A program made the translations under genes and the position numbers. The notes beneath the pieces were generated by a model, which saw only the letters and a list, made by a program, of their open reading frames with translations, did no database searches and was not told the DNA's origin. Below, piece by piece: positions 4,991 to 11,027 of a DNA stretch of 11,027 nucleotides (its first letter is position 1; the number at the start of each line of letters is the position of its first letter). The DNA comes from Patescibacteria group bacterium (GTDB lineage: Bacteria > Patescibacteriota > Patescibacteriia > Patescibacteriales > UBA12465), in NCBI GenBank assembly GCA_021734825.1, contig JAIPIE010000022.1, positions 1-11,027 of the forward strand. Reading direction: 5' to 3'.

Positions 4991-5557
4991 TTATCTTACT
5001 AAGGGGATCATTGGCGGACGACTAGATGGAGCTGAGTTGCTAGTACCACCACTCAAACCACCGGCCAAGCCCGTTGACCTCGTGGGGCTTGACTTAGTTG
5101 TATTGGTGGCCTGACTAATAGAAACCATTGGGCGACTAGATTTCTGCACCTCAGGCGAGGAGACGCCACTTAAACCCTTACTGTTTGAGGGGACTACTCC
5201 TTGAGCAAGGCCAGAGTGAGTCCTTTCAACTACATCTTCTTCACGATTAATGCGTGCATGAGAAACCGAAGAATCTTCACCCAATCTTTTTAAAACTTTT
5301 TTTACCACCATAGTCTGGTGGGCACTTAAAGGATTCTCGGCTTTTATTTTACTTAAAGCCGTTCTCTGATAAGTAGGTTTAAAGGCACCCTTACTAATTA
5401 AGTGACGATAACGAAAAACTGCCTTATTTATCGCTTCTTGATGATCAGAAAGAGAGCCTATTAAACTATTAGTCTTTGCGTAAACCTTCAACTTCTTCTT
5501 AAACCCGAGATGACTAAATTTTTTACCCCCTGAAGGCAAAGAGTCTACTGCTCCCAT
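4991..5557 (-). CDS. Hypothetical protein, basic helical N-terminus and Ser/Gly/Pro-rich tail
   Basis: I do not recognise this 188-residue protein. Residues about 12-105 are basic and probably helical (FKKKLKVYAKTNS, DHQEAINKAVFRYRHLISKGAF, QRTALSKIKAENPLSAHQ, VVKKVLKRLGE). Residues about 120-188 are low complexity, rich in Ser, Gly, Thr and Pro (RSTGLAGGLSGGTSNSAPSS), and probably disordered. No signal peptide, membrane segment or catalytic motif is visible. It starts 7 nt after the methyltransferase stop and ends at a strong terminator, so it is the second gene of a two-gene operon. A nucleic-acid-binding or accessory role to the methyltransferase is possible but is only inference from charge and context. 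Confidence 0.7.
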   Translation of the reverse strand: MGAVDSLPSGGKKFSHLGFKKKLKVYAKTNSLIGSLSDHQEAINKAVFRYRHLISKGAFKPTYQRTALSKIKAENPLSAHQTMVVKKVLKRLGEDSSVSHARINREEDVVERTHSGLAQGVVPSNSKGLSGVSSPEVQKSSRPMVSISQATNTTKSSPTRSTGLAGGLSGGTSNSAPSSRPPMIPLVR

Positions 5558-5564
5558 ATATTTT

Positions 5565-6749
5565 TTAATTAATTTTTTCTAACACAATCAGTTCCCGCCA
5601 CACTTTTTGACCATCACGATGATATAAAAGAGTGCCACGTTCACTAAGTTTTAGCCAAGGTAAATTCAAGAATCGTTCCGGTAAAAGATTGATAACTTGC
5701 CATTTGTCCAGTTGTGGTTCAATAAATTCACGACCAAAGAATACTGGCCAAACCATCACCACTCGACCATCATCTTTTAAAATATTATAAAAATTATCTA
5801 AGGCCTTAGAATACAACTCTGCCAGCTCAACTTGAGCAGCCGCAATATCATTTAGACCCCTTTGTGGTCCTAAATATGGCTCAGATACAATTGTGTCGAC
5901 GCTCTTGGGTTTAAGAAATTGAGCCAAGCGAGTAGCATTTTTGATATGAAATTTCGCTCTTATTTCTAAACCATAGAGTTCTCGTAGCCATTCCGCATTT
6001 ACCCGGCTATCCTTAATTGCCTTCTCCGATAAATCAGTTCCCATTAAATTCGTATAACCCATGAGCATAGCTTCATTAATAATAGTGCCAGAACCACAAA
6101 AAGGATCAAGAAATAGACCGTCAACCGATATCTGTCCAGCAAAATTTATCATCATCTGTGCCAACTTTGGTGGCAGCATGCCTGAATGATCGTCACGGAC
6201 TGGTCGTCCAAAATCACGTCGAGACAATTCTTTATATGCTTGAATGGATAAAGTCCGAGCGATAATTAAAGTTTGTCCTTGGCGAAAAAATATTAATTCC
6301 GCCCCCTTACTTAACAGCTTATTTTGCCCGACAACTACACTGGAGAGCTCTTTTTCACGACTAGTAACTAAGCGAGAGGATATTTCGCCTGATTTTAGCT
6401 CTTTTTTAATAGTTAATCCTAGTTTTTCAACTTGAAAATGACCACCAACACCTTGATCTGATAAACCAAAAATTAACTTACCTTCGCCACGCTTTGCTTT
6501 AGTCTGCAATAATTCCGCGCATTTCTTGGCTAAGGCTGGAACAGGCATATTCACTGGCACCTCCATTTCGATTTCAGCAATCTTAAGCGTGCCCCCTAAA
6601 TAACCGATTAGATTTTCAGCATTAATTTCCGTATTTTTTTTAACCAAAACGCGCTCATTCTCCCAAGAGACATCATTATCACCCAAAACAGCCAATAATT
6701 CTGCTACTGACAGGCCCGGATGTGTTCCTAATATAAAAGCGTAATTCAT
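5565..6749 (-). CDS. Trm11/Trm-G10-like RNA N2-guanosine methyltransferase (UPF0020 domain)
   Basis: The protein has 394 residues. Residues 1-170 look like a THUMP-type RNA-binding region (MNYAFILGTHPGLS, LGGTLKIAEI, KLIFGLSDQG, REKELSSVVVGQNKLL). The methyltransferase half begins with ELSRRDFGRPVRDDHSGMLP (174-193), typical of the Trm11/Trm-G10 family. It then has SAM motif I LDPFCGSGTI (214-223), an acidic motif II in GTDLSEKA (237-244) and S-E-P-Y (289-292) in place of the usual (D/N)PPY. By family it would place m2G or m22G at position 10 of tRNA in the cytoplasm; the exact target is inferred. The ATG at 6749 is preceded by a weak TATGTA -10 element only 5 nt away, with no Shine-Dalgarno sequence. 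It is divergent from rpsF and is followed after 7 nt by the hypothetical gene. Confidence 0.85.
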   Translation of the reverse strand: MNYAFILGTHPGLSVAELLAVLGDNDVSWENERVLVKKNTEINAENLIGYLGGTLKIAEIEMEVPVNMPVPALAKKCAELLQTKAKRGEGKLIFGLSDQGVGGHFQVEKLGLTIKKELKSGEISSRLVTSREKELSSVVVGQNKLLSKGAELIFFRQGQTLIIARTLSIQAYKELSRRDFGRPVRDDHSGMLPPKLAQMMINFAGQISVDGLFLDPFCGSGTIINEAMLMGYTNLMGTDLSEKAIKDSRVNAEWLRELYGLEIRAKFHIKNATRLAQFLKPKSVDTIVSEPYLGPQRGLNDIAAAQVELAELYSKALDNFYNILKDDGRVVMVWPVFFGREFIEPQLDKWQVINLLPERFLNLPWLKLSERGTLLYHRDGQKVWRELIVLEKIN

Positions 6750-6816
6750 ATATCTACATAATGCCCTAACTCTTGCATTTTTTCAAGCTTCATGATAAGT
6801 TAAAGGCACAAAAAAA

Positions 6817-6935
6817 TATAATACATATCTTTCCCATATTCTAATTTCAAAATTAGAATAATTCCATTTTAATAAATAATGGAATTAAAGGTATTCCAAG
6901 AAACCCAAAATCTTCGAATACTTGGGTTTTTGTTT
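6817..6935 (+). promoter_or_regulatory. Hairpin-rich leader or small RNA upstream of rpsF, attenuator-like
   Basis: A consensus TATAAT at 6817-6822 (no good -35 box) is followed by a hairpin with 11-bp arms (6837-6860), a second with 10-bp arms (6859-6887) and a terminator-like stem (6901-6929). GGAAT (6881-6885) can pair either with ATTCC at 6861-6865 or with ATTCC at 6893-6897. GTATTC (6891-6896) can pair with GAATAC (6916-6921) inside the terminator loop. This competition is what attenuators look like. It does not obviously carry the CCG feature of known S6:S18 leaders. Confidence 0.45.
6901..6935 (+). terminator. Terminator-like hairpin ahead of rpsF
   Basis: AAACCCAA (6901-6908) pairs with TTGGGTTT (6922-6929) and is followed by TTGTTT. 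The 13-base loop contains TCTTCGAA. It lies about 65 bases before the rpsF start, so it can end an upstream leader RNA or act as an attenuator. Confidence 0.6.
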
Positions 6936-7000
6936 AATAATTAGGGTGATAAAAATGTTATTTTTTTCTTAATTCATTTTTAACCCCCTTATGCTACATT

Positions 7001-7522
7001 ATGTCTAAAAGTAAAGCATCTGGATTAAGCCGTTATGAAATGCTTTTCATCGTTCCTAATAATTATACGGAAGATGAAGCAAAAAGTATTGCGGAAAAAG
7101 TAGAAGGCATCGTTACTGAAAACGGCGCCAACATCGTTTTTCGTGAGTTCTGGGGCAAAAAAAAGTTAGCTTACGTTATCAAACAAAATCACTATGGCTA
7201 TTACAGTCTATGTGAATTTGATATTGAGCGTAATGCGCTAACCAAGATTGATCGTACTCTTCGTCTCTCTAATGAAGTTTTACGTCATCAAATTATTAGC
7301 ATCCCCGTTGTGAGTGATGAAGAGCGTTTAGCTATCAAAGAAAAACAAACTCAAGCTTCAAAAAATGATAAAAAAGAAGAGAAACCAAATAATAAAGAAA
7401 AGATTTCTAAAGTAGTTACAAAAAAAGAAAAGAAAGATGAAAAGAAAGATGACGGCAAAGCAGATTTAAAAGATCTAGATAAGAAGTTAGAGGGCATCAT
7501 TAGTGCAAAAGACCTCATATAA
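7001..7522 (+). CDS. rpsF: Small ribosomal subunit protein bS6 with long charged tail
   Basis: bS6 binds 16S rRNA in the platform of the 30S subunit as a heterodimer with bS18. Residues 10-103 carry the S6 fold: YEMLFIVPNNYTEDEA, ANIVFREFWGKKKLAYVIKQNHYGYYSLCEF and LRLSNEVLRHQIISIP. The protein is 173 residues long, against 95-135 for typical bS6. The extra 70 residues form a Lys/Glu/Asp-rich low-complexity tail ending in DLDKKLEGIISAKDLI, which could be a short helix. The gene is first in rpsF-ssb-rpsR-efp. The ATG is 5 nt from a TATGCT element (6990-6995), so translation may be leaderless; no Shine-Dalgarno sequence is present. Confidence 0.96.
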   Translation: MSKSKASGLSRYEMLFIVPNNYTEDEAKSIAEKVEGIVTENGANIVFREFWGKKKLAYVIKQNHYGYYSLCEFDIERNALTKIDRTLRLSNEVLRHQIISIPVVSDEERLAIKEKQTQASKNDKKEEKPNNKEKISKVVTKKEKKDEKKDDGKADLKDLDKKLEGIISAKDLI

Positions 7523-7531
7523 ACTAATTTT

Positions 7532-7563
7532 CTTAATTTTATAAGCGCGTTTATAAAATTAGG
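7532..7563 (+). promoter_or_regulatory. Stable hairpin between rpsF and ssb
   Basis: AATTTTATAA (7535-7544) and TTATAAAATT (7551-7560) are perfect arms around GCGCGT. The stem extends to 7532-7563 with one wobble pair. No T tract follows, so it is not a normal terminator. It ends 10 nt before the ssb ATG and may affect mRNA processing or ssb translation. Confidence 0.6.
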
Positions 7564-7573
7564 TTCTAAATCT

Positions 7574-8026
7574 ATGAACTTAAACAAAGCCATGATCATC
7601 GGCAATTTAACTCGCGACCCAGAAATGAGGGCCACGCCATCTGGTCAAAATGTGACATCTTTCAGTATTGCTACCAGTTTCGCCTGGACAGATAATGCTG
7701 GACAACAACAGAAAAAAACTGAATTTCATAATATCGTTGCTTGGAGAAAGCTAGCAGAAATTTGTGCTCAATATCTTAAAAAAGGCTCAAAAGTATATGC
7801 CGAAGGTCGCCTGCAAACAACCGACTGGACCGGTCAAGATGGTGTTAAAAAATATCGCACCGAAATTGTATTAGAAAACATGATTATGTTAGACAAAGCA
7901 GGTAATGCTTCAAGCGATAATAACTTTACCGCTAAAACTCCTGCCAGTAATCAGGTTGCCGAAGAACTACCAGTAATCAATGCCGATGAAGAAGAAGAAA
8001 TTCGTGTCGAAAATATTCCTTTTTAA
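7574..8026 (+). CDS. ssb: Single-stranded DNA-binding protein SSB
   Basis: SSB coats single-stranded DNA during replication, repair and recombination, normally as a tetramer. The protein has 150 residues. The OB fold covers residues about 1-108: MNLNKAMIIGNLTRDPEMR, TSFSIATSFAW, KKTEFHNIVAWRKLAEICAQYLKKGSKVYAEGRL and an EIVLENMIML end. A short linker leads to the acidic C-terminal tip DEEEEIRVENIPF, the partner-docking peptide. The linker is shorter than in E. coli. The gene lies 51 nt after rpsF and 26 nt before rpsR, the classical S6-SSB-S18 arrangement. Only a weak AGG lies upstream. Confidence 0.97.
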   Translation: MNLNKAMIIGNLTRDPEMRATPSGQNVTSFSIATSFAWTDNAGQQQKKTEFHNIVAWRKLAEICAQYLKKGSKVYAEGRLQTTDWTGQDGVKKYRTEIVLENMIMLDKAGNASSDNNFTAKTPASNQVAEELPVINADEEEEIRVENIPF

Positions 8027-8052
8027 AAAATAAAGATTAATAAAAATCTCAT

Positions 8053-8265
8053 ATGAGTAATAAAAAACCAAAAGAATGTTTCTACTGCGTTAACCAGCTT
8101 GATGTGGATTATAAAGACGTCCGTACTTTACGTCGCTTTATCAATTTCTACATGAAAATATTGCCTGGCAATCGCACTGGCGTTTGTGCTTGGCACCAAC
8201 GTAAATTAACTCAAGCTATTAAAAGATCTCGAGTTATGTCATTGCTAGCACCAACTCATAAATAA
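8053..8265 (+). CDS. rpsR: Small ribosomal subunit protein bS18, zinc-ribbon form
   Basis: The 70-residue protein shows the bS18 core YKDVRTLRRFINFYMKILP and the RNA-binding end HQRKLTQAIKRSRVMSLLAP. bS18 pairs with bS6 on the 30S platform. Residues C9-x2-C12 and C45-x2-H48 form a probable zinc site, as in the C+ versions of bS18; many model-organism versions lack it. The gene sits in the rpsF operon, 26 nt after ssb and 24 nt before efp. There is no Shine-Dalgarno sequence, so translation probably depends on coupling or unstructured mRNA. Confidence 0.95.
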   Translation: MSNKKPKECFYCVNQLDVDYKDVRTLRRFINFYMKILPGNRTGVCAWHQRKLTQAIKRSRVMSLLAPTHK

Positions 8266-8289
8266 ATGATAAATTAAGCCGAAGAAACT

Positions 8290-8850
8290 ATGTTAAATTT
8301 TAATGAAATTAAAACCGGCCGAATTATTCTTTTAAATAATGAGCCGTATATTATTGTTAAATCTGATCATCATCAAATGGGCCGAGGTGGAGCCGTCTTG
8401 AAAGTTAAGTGTCGCAATTTAATTACTAATAATATTTTAGAACGAACTTTTCAGGGCGCTGAAAAAGCTGAAGAAGCCGAGACTCAAAATAAAAAAGCCG
8501 ACTTCATGTATAAAGATAAGGACGAAGCCTATTTTATGGATAATGAAAGCTTTGAACAATTTGGTCTATCAATTGAAGATATTGGCAATAAAATTGAATT
8601 TCTTAAAGAAGGTACAACTGTAAATGTTTTCTATTTTAACGGTAGTCCTGTAGCTATAGATCTGCCTATTAAAATGGAATTTCAAGTAATTTCCGCGCCC
8701 CCTGGAGTAAAAGGTAATTCCGCGGGCAATGTTAATAAGCAAGTAGAAATTGAAACTGGTGCAAAAATTAACGTACCGATGTTTATTGAAGAAGGAGATA
8801 TTATTCGTATTAACACTGAAAGTGGTGAATACGTTGAAAGAGCCAACTAA
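8290..8850 (+). CDS. efp: Elongation factor P
   Basis: EF-P enters the ribosomal E site and rescues ribosomes stalled at polyproline. The protein has 186 residues, the normal length. Domain I (1-65) holds FNEIKTGRIILLNNEPYIIVKSDHHQ and the tip M30-G31-R32-G33-G34. The OB domain II follows, with YMFKD-like and MDNESFEQF motifs, and domain III has LPIKMEFQVISAPPGVKGNSAG, VEIETGAKINVPMFIEEGD and I-R-INTESGEYVERAN. The residue corresponding to E. coli Lys34 is Arg32, so EpmA-type lysylation is not possible here. It is the last gene of the rpsF operon, before a hairpin terminator. Confidence 0.96.
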   Translation: MLNFNEIKTGRIILLNNEPYIIVKSDHHQMGRGGAVLKVKCRNLITNNILERTFQGAEKAEEAETQNKKADFMYKDKDEAYFMDNESFEQFGLSIEDIGNKIEFLKEGTTVNVFYFNGSPVAIDLPIKMEFQVISAPPGVKGNSAGNVNKQVEIETGAKINVPMFIEEGDIIRINTESGEYVERAN

Positions 8851-8868
8851 TTTCTTACCCATATTAAT

Positions 8869-8900
8869 CAAAACCGTCTTAAATGCTGAGGCGGTTTTGT
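8869..8900 (+). terminator. Terminator of the rpsF-ssb-rpsR-efp operon
   Basis: CAAAACCGTCT (8869-8879) pairs with AGGCGGTTTTG (8889-8899), with one T-G wobble, around a nine-base loop. The T run is short (TTTTGTGTATTT). Confidence 0.75.
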
Positions 8901-8913
8901 GTATTTAGGACAA

Positions 8914-8941
8914 TCGACAGGGCCAATATTCGTGCTATAAT
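8914..8941 (+). promoter_or_regulatory. Promoter of the O-antigen ligase-like gene (leaderless)
   Basis: TCGACA (8914-8919), a 16-bp spacer and a consensus TATAAT (8936-8941) end 8 nt before the ATG at 8950. Transcription would start at or next to the A of ATG, and no Shine-Dalgarno sequence exists. Confidence 0.7.
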
Positions 8942-8949
8942 CAATTTAT

Positions 8950-10320
8950 ATGAGCATTCTGATAATTATTGCCTTAATTTTATTTCTATTCATTGCCATT
9001 CTCCGTTTAGACTGGGCTCTTTTTATTTTATTGGCAACTTTACCAACTTATTTAATCCGTTTTAGCCTTGGGCCAATCCCAACTACCTTTTTAGAGCTCA
9101 CCCTCCTGATCACTTTTGTTGTTTGGTTTTTTAAAGACAAGCCTTGGCAAAAATACCAACGTAAAAATTGGAAGAATACTAAACAACCTTATCCTTATTC
9201 CTTAGAGATTACCGGAATACTGATTGCTGCTTGGGCTGGTCTGGCTATTGCTGGCTTTGATAATGGCGCCTTAGGCATATTCAAGGCCTATTTTTTAGAA
9301 CCAATCATGTTGTTTTTGGTGATAATTAATCACGGACAAGGCTCAGAAAAAAAGTTTATCTGGCCATTAGCGATATCAGCCATCACCATCAGCCTAGTAG
9401 CTATTTTCCAGCAAATTACCGGACTCTTTATCTTTAATGATTTCTGGGCTTTAATTTCACAGCGTCGTGTCACTTCGGTTTTTGCTTATCCTAATGCCGT
9501 TGGCCTATATTTAGCCCCAATTATATTTCTATCTTTCGGATTACTTTCTTCCTACGCCAGAAAAACCAAACTATTAACGGCCTTAAAAAAACTATTCCTC
9601 ATTCTAGTTATAGCCTTAGCTTTAACTGCAATTGTTTTTGCTCGTTCTGAAGGAGCATTAATAGCTGTTCTTGGTTCAAGTTTTATTATCGCTATTTTAG
9701 CTAATAAGCATAGTAGACGTATTGTTCTTGGTTTAATAATCATAGCGATAATTGGAACCATTTTATACAGCCCTGCTGGTAAATATTTGGAGAAGAAGGC
9801 GACATTAATGGATTTAAGCGGACAGATCAGACGTCAACAATGGACAGAAACGATGGACATGCTCAGTCAAGGAAAAATCTTGAGTGGCGCCGGTTTGAAT
9901 AAATATCAAACAGCTATTTTCCCTTATCATCAAGAAGGTATTTTTGTAAAAAATGATGACCCAGAATTTCAGCGTCATGTCGTGTGGAATGCCGAGTATC
10001 GCGCCTCTGTTTGGCAACCCGTTGAGATTTATTTATATCCTCACAACATCTTCCTAAACTTCTGGACGGAAATTACTCTGCTTGGTGCCCTCCTTTTTAT
10101 GTGGCTAATCGGCCGCTATTACTACGATGCCATTGTATTGTTAAAAAGTTTAGGCAGAGAAAAAAGAAATTTAGTGCTAGGACTCATCGGCGCAATGAGC
10201 GCTATATTTATTCACGGCTTAGTTGATGTACCCTATTTTAAAAATGATTTGGCTATTATCTTTTGGTTGATAATTGCTCTTCTCGGCTTGATTAAAATAA
10301 AAAATAAAAAAACTGTATGA
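8950..10320 (+). CDS. O-antigen ligase/polymerase-like membrane protein (Wzy_C family)
   Basis: The 456-residue polytopic membrane protein has about 12 hydrophobic segments, the first at residues 1-20. Residues about 175-195 (RRVTSVFAYPNAVGLYLAPI) resemble the start of the Wzy_C domain. A long extracytoplasmic loop (about 280-370) contains LSGAGLNKYQTAIFPYHQEG and YLYPHNIFLNFWTEITLLG, where H365-N366 matches the HN signature of WaaL and Wzy enzymes. Two or three further membrane segments follow. Such proteins join or polymerise lipid-linked glycans on the outer face of the membrane. Whether this one acts on a surface polysaccharide, a glycoprotein or an S-layer glycan cannot be told. The stop TGA overlaps the next ATG by 4 nt. 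Confidence 0.88.
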   Translation: MSILIIIALILFLFIAILRLDWALFILLATLPTYLIRFSLGPIPTTFLELTLLITFVVWFFKDKPWQKYQRKNWKNTKQPYPYSLEITGILIAAWAGLAIAGFDNGALGIFKAYFLEPIMLFLVIINHGQGSEKKFIWPLAISAITISLVAIFQQITGLFIFNDFWALISQRRVTSVFAYPNAVGLYLAPIIFLSFGLLSSYARKTKLLTALKKLFLILVIALALTAIVFARSEGALIAVLGSSFIIAILANKHSRRIVLGLIIIAIIGTILYSPAGKYLEKKATLMDLSGQIRRQQWTETMDMLSQGKILSGAGLNKYQTAIFPYHQEGIFVKNDDPEFQRHVVWNAEYRASVWQPVEIYLYPHNIFLNFWTEITLLGALLFMWLIGRYYYDAIVLLKSLGREKRNLVLGLIGAMSAIFIHGLVDVPYFKNDLAIIFWLIIALLGLIKIKNKKTV

Positions 10321-11027
10321 TATATTTAACAAAATTTCTGGCTCAAGCCGGAGTTGCTAGTCGTCGTAAAGCCGAGGACTTAATTAGAGCCGGCCGAGTA
10401 AAAATTAACGGCGAAAGAGCTGAACTGGGAGTTATGGTTGAAGGGGATGAAGATATTAGAGTTAGCGGAAAAGTTGTAAATAACGCCATGGCGCAGGCTC
10501 GTGTTATTATTGCCTTTAATAAGCCGATTGGCTACACTTGCACCAATAGAAATTTTCTTAATGAAGATAATATCTTTAGCTTATTGCCCAATCAATATCG
10601 TAATTTAATTATTGCTGGTCGTCTTGATAAAGATAGTCGTGGCTTAATTCTCCTCACCAACGATGGCAACCTCGCCAATCAAATTACTCATCCTCGCTTT
10701 GGCCATGATAAAAAATATTTAGTTCGTTTTGCTGGTGAAGATAGAATGGAATTAACAGAGCGAAAACTATATGCTCGAGCTAAGGACGGTATTCGTAGTG
10801 AAGACGGAGATATTTTAACCGCCAAAAGTATTAGGCGTGAAGGCGATCGCTGGGCAGTCACGTTAAGTGAGGGAAAGAAAAGACATATTCGTCGTCTTTT
10901 TGCTGGCATGGGGTTAAAAGTAATTGATTTGCAAAGAGTTGGCATTGGCGAATTAGGACTCGGCGGATTGCCTCAAGGAAGTTATAGGATTCTAGCAGAT
11001 AAGGATGTAAAGAAATTAATTAAATAA
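10317..11027 (+). CDS. RsuA/RluB-family pseudouridine synthase
   Basis: The 236-residue protein starts with an S4 RNA-binding domain (1-60: YLTKFLAQAGVASRRKAED, IRAGRVKINGE). The catalytic domain follows, with IIAFNKPIGYTCT, the active-site motif GRLDKDSRGLILLTNDG (Asp104), HPRFGHDKKYLV, LSEGKKRHIRRLFAGMG and VIDLQRVGIGEL. It converts a specific uridine in rRNA to pseudouridine. Relatives act on 16S U516 (RsuA) or 23S U2605, U2457 or U2604 (RluB, RluE, RluF), and the exact target cannot be fixed from sequence. The ATG overlaps the preceding TGA as ATGA, so translation is probably coupled to the membrane protein. The stop codon is the last triplet of the window and the gene is complete. Confidence 0.93.
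   Translation: MIYLTKFLAQAGVASRRKAEDLIRAGRVKINGERAELGVMVEGDEDIRVSGKVVNNAMAQARVIIAFNKPIGYTCTNRNFLNEDNIFSLLPNQYRNLIIAGRLDKDSRGLILLTNDGNLANQITHPRFGHDKKYLVRFAGEDRMELTERKLYARAKDGIRSEDGDILTAKSIRREGDRWAVTLSEGKKRHIRRLFAGMGLKVIDLQRVGIGELGLGGLPQGSYRILADKDVKKLIK

Noticed and set aside
6950..7000. Confident sigma70 promoter directly before rpsF
   Set aside because: A TATGCT element exists at 6990-6995, but no convincing -35 box is found at the right distance, so it is mentioned only as a possibility in the rpsF entry.
7351..7635. 94-codon minus-strand frame opposite rpsF and ssb
   Set aside because: Its Ser/Phe-rich sequence is simply the antisense of the Lys/Glu-rich S6 tail.
8569..8871. 100-codon minus-strand frame opposite efp
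   Set aside because: It overlaps a clear EF-P gene, has low-complexity Asn/Phe-rich translation and no family signal: a shadow frame.
8883..9065. 60-codon plus-strand frame ahead of the O-antigen ligase gene
   Set aside because: It begins within the operon terminator, overlaps the promoter and the true gene in another frame, and shows no domain.

Overview
The window looks like chromosomal DNA of a Candidate Phyla Radiation (Patescibacteria/Parcubacteria-type) bacterium. This is inferred from AT-rich, densely packed core genes, short intergenic gaps, almost no Shine-Dalgarno sequences, ribosomal proteins with lineage-style extensions, a SleB-type hydrolase in an unusual multidomain protein, and GC-rich palindromes of a kind common in these genomes. 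TGA is used as a stop (8950-10320 gene), so the code is the standard bacterial one, not the TGA=Gly code of some relatives.

Layout. 1-1546: 3' part of a large SleB-like cell wall hydrolase whose frame is open to the window edge. 1547-2033: a GC-rich cluster of palindromes, then tRNA-Glu(TTC) on the minus strand with a clear promoter and terminator. 2034-3193: tsaD (tRNA t6A synthesis), then tRNA-Cys(GCA) with its own promoter and terminator. 3194-3848: about 650 bases without a normal gene. They hold four DnaA-box-like 9-mers (three exactly 20 bp apart), a 33-nt inverted repeat in very AT-rich DNA, a strong promoter, and a roughly 340-nt candidate transcript ending in a structured terminator. 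This is the most interesting part of the window. 3849-4913: ychF. 4937-4978: shared bidirectional terminator. 4991-6749 (minus): a two-gene unit of a Trm11/Trm-G10-like RNA methyltransferase and an unrecognised Ser/Gly-rich protein. 6750-7000: divergent intergenic region with three hairpins that can pair in alternative ways. 7001-8850: rpsF-ssb-rpsR-efp operon and terminator. 8950-11027: an O-antigen ligase/polymerase-like membrane protein overlapping by 4 nt with an RsuA/RluB-family pseudouridine synthase.

Together the genes serve translation (tRNAs, t6A, tRNA methylation, S6, S18, EF-P, YchF, pseudouridine synthase), replication (SSB) and the cell envelope (SleB, O-antigen ligase). ychF near rpsF-ssb-rpsR recalls the origin-proximal arrangement of Bacillus subtilis, which gives some context support to the DnaA-box cluster, although the tsaD orientation argues against a simple divergent origin. 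All assignments come from reading motifs by eye; no database search was run.
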